DNA from: Clostridia bacterium
GTDB taxonomy: Bacteria > Bacillota > Clostridia > Oscillospirales > CAG-382
Assembly: GCA_017501055.1 (NCBI GenBank)
Contig: JAFVXP010000048.1
Location: 1-5,486, forward strand
DNA: 5,486 bases
Direction: 5' to 3'
Shown: in pieces, positions 3,993 through 5,486 of the stretch
Numbering within the stretch: the stretch's first letter is position 1
Layout of the letters: every line of letters begins with the position of its first letter
Made by a program: the position numbers and the translations under genes
The notes under the pieces: generated by a model
Told to the model about the DNA's origin: nothing
The model's database searches: none
Seen by the model: only the letters and a program-made list of their open reading frames with translations

Positions 3993-5486
3993 ATGGTAAC
4001 GATACTTGCGGAAAAGCCCGACGTCGGCAATAAGATCGCAGCGGCGCTCGATAAGATATACCTTCATAACGGCAATACCGTCGAATTTTCCTCTCTGAAA
4101 GCTAACGAAAAAGCCGTTAAGTCCCAACAAAATAAAGACGGCTATCTTAAAATTCAGTATAAAGGCCACGATTGCTATATAACTTGGGGCTTTGGCCACC
4201 TCTGCTCTCTGAAACAGGCGTCCGACTACGTTTCTGCGTATAAAAGATGGTCGTCGATACCTCTGCCGTATATCCCGAAGGAATACGAGATAATGCTTCG
4301 CACAAGCTCGAATTCAAGCTGGGATTCAAAGGTAGAAAAGCAATTCAATATAGTCAAAGATCTTTTCGAAAAAAGCGATCTAATAATCAATGCAACCGAC
4401 TTTGATCGAGAGGGCGAGGTTATATTTGCCTATATCTACGAGCTTTCGGGTGTTAATAAACCCGTCAAGCGTGCCTGCTTCACGTCACAGACCAAAGAGG
4501 GAATAATCGAAGGTTTTACAAAGAATATAAAAGAAGGCGCCGAGATGAAGCCTACCGAATACGCAGGCCGTATGCGCGGTATTGCCGATTGGGTGGTCGG
4601 TGCAAATCTGACGGTTGCAATGACGCTTAAAAACCCCGGCGCAGGCGTTATGAGTATAGGCCGTGTCCAAACTCCAACGCTCAATATGCTTGTCGAACGT
4701 GAAATTGCCGTAACCGAGTTTAAAAAGAGCCCCTATTGGGCAATCGAAGCGGAATTCACCAACGATAAAAACGAAACCTTCAAAGCAAAGCACAGCGTTG
4801 AAAAGATAAAGGAAAAAGAAAAGGCGGAAGAACTGTTTGCAAAGATAAACGGCAAAAAGGGAACGGTCAAGGACGTAAAGAAAAAGAAGGTCAAAAAAGA
4901 ACCGCCGTTGCTGTATAGCCTTTCTGCTTTGCAAATGGACGCAAACTCAAAATTCGGCTATACTCTCGATAAAACTCTTGAAATAGTCCAAAAGCTTTAT
5001 GACGACGGATTTACAACCTATCCCCGAACCAATTCTCAATATCTCACAGAGGATATGGAGCCTACCGTTAATAACGTCTTGGACAAGCTTTCAACGGTTT
5101 CGATATATCAAAAATTAATAAACGGAAGACCCCGCACGTTTGACAGAAAACACTATTTTGATAATAAAAAGGTCGAATCGCACTTTGCGATAATACCTAC
5201 GGGTAATATACCAAAGGGGCTGCCTGACGAGCATAAAAAGGTATATGACCTGATATGCCGTTCGGTGATTAAAATGCTTTACGGCCCCGCAACGCTCGAA
5301 CAAACAAAGGTAACTATTGACGTTGAGGGCGAAACCTTCAAGGCAAGCGGTTCTATAATTGCAGAGGCAGGCTGGATGATCGTCGGTGACGCATCAAAGA
5401 CCGAGATCTTGCCCAACCTTTCCGTCGGAGAAATCCTCAACGGAGAATATAAGCTTTGCGATAAGATGACAGAACCGCCGAAGAGA
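3993..5486 (+). CDS. topB: DNA topoisomerase III (type IA), right-truncated
   Basis: The frame is open from ATG 3993 to the window edge: 498 codons without a stop. It lacks the C-terminal part of a protein that is usually 650-730 residues or more. The N terminus MVTILAEKPDVG is the Toprim start with the catalytic Glu, E7. The acidic metal triad is in TDFDREGE (D136, D138, E140). Later motifs are GRMRGIADWVVGAN, SIGRVQTPTL, the active-site tyrosine Y343 in TTYPRTNSQYL, and SHFAIIPTG. The enzyme cuts one DNA strand through Y343 and decatenates or relaxes negatively supercoiled DNA, typically at replication and recombination intermediates. Residues about 25-50 hold a longer, less conserved insert than in E. 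coli TopB, and 288-301 are very lysine-rich. The FDREGE wording resembles archaeal and some Firmicutes/plasmid TopB rather than E. coli TopB. AAAGGAG (3978-3984) lies 8 bases upstream. TopB is also common on conjugative elements, but nothing here shows one. Confidence 0.95.
   Translation, partial: MVTILAEKPDVGNKIAAALDKIYLHNGNTVEFSSLKANEKAVKSQQNKDGYLKIQYKGHDCYITWGFGHLCSLKQASDYVSAYKRWSSIPLPYIPKEYEIMLRTSSNSSWDSKVEKQFNIVKDLFEKSDLIINATDFDREGEVIFAYIYELSGVNKPVKRACFTSQTKEGIIEGFTKNIKEGAEMKPTEYAGRMRGIADWVVGANLTVAMTLKNPGAGVMSIGRVQTPTLNMLVEREIAVTEFKKSPYWAIEAEFTNDKNETFKAKHSVEKIKEKEKAEELFAKINGKKGTVKDVKKKKVKKEPPLLYSLSALQMDANSKFGYTLDKTLEIVQKLYDDGFTTYPRTNSQYLTEDMEPTVNNVLDKLSTVSIYQKLINGRPRTFDRKHYFDNKKVESHFAIIPTGNIPKGLPDEHKKVYDLICRSVIKMLYGPATLEQTKVTIDVEGETFKASGSIIAEAGWMIVGDASKTEILPNLSVGEILNGEYKLCDKMTEPPKR

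Noticed and set aside
4485..4934. Minus-strand open frame rich in Phe/Leu opposite topB
   Set aside because: Its hydrophobicity is the complement of lysine/glutamate-rich topB codons (AAA/AAG/GAA give TTT/CTT/TTC). It is not an independent membrane protein.

Overview
The window looks like a chromosomal segment from a low-to-moderate GC Gram-positive anaerobe of the class Clostridia, probably a gut Oscillospirales/Lachnospirales-type organism. This rests on three things: consensus sigma-A promoters and strong AGGAG-type ribosome sites, rho-independent terminators with A/T-flanked stems, and a gene set of clostridial flavour (apeA-type M18 peptidase, DUF3343 next to a class V aminotransferase, a leaderless Cu/Zn-SOD-like protein, topoisomerase III). 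The taxonomic placement is inference; there is no rRNA or other phylogenetic marker. No mobile element, tRNA, CRISPR array or phage gene is visible.

Layout. (1) 1-597, plus strand: the C-terminal part of an M18 metallo-aminopeptidase, cut by the left edge, followed by a perfect 12-bp stem terminator (687-720). (2) 842-2178, plus strand: a tight two-gene operon in which a 73-residue DUF3343 (Se/S-carrier-like) protein overlaps, by ATGA, a 372-residue cysteine desulfurase/selenocysteine lyase-like PLP enzyme. A second perfect 12-bp hairpin with a U-tract (772-812) sits just upstream and could be a terminator or a leader attenuator. (3) 2225-2764, minus strand: a single PglD/NeuD-like acetyltransferase. 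It faces the operon across a shared bidirectional terminator (2178-2215) and has its own near-consensus promoter. (4) 2873-3373, plus strand: a cytosolic Cu/Zn superoxide-dismutase-family protein, divergent from the acetyltransferase; the two promoter regions overlap. (5) 3445-3969, plus strand: an unrecognised single-pass membrane protein, driven by an extended -10 promoter that contains three 7-base tandem repeats. It is followed 23 bases later by (6) 3993-5486+, a type IA DNA topoisomerase III that runs off the right edge.

How the genes fit together. The DUF3343/desulfurase pair is the clearest functional unit: a PLP enzyme that would release sulfur or selenium from (seleno)cysteine, coupled to a tiny protein with a single conserved Cys-Gly that could accept it. 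The membrane protein and topB probably share one transcript. The peptidase, acetyltransferase and SOD-like genes look like independent housekeeping or stress units. Most of the window is ordinary, well-packed chromosome. I see no convincing undescribed multi-gene system, but the DUF3343 module, the short-loop SOD and the repeat-bearing promoter deserve a second look.
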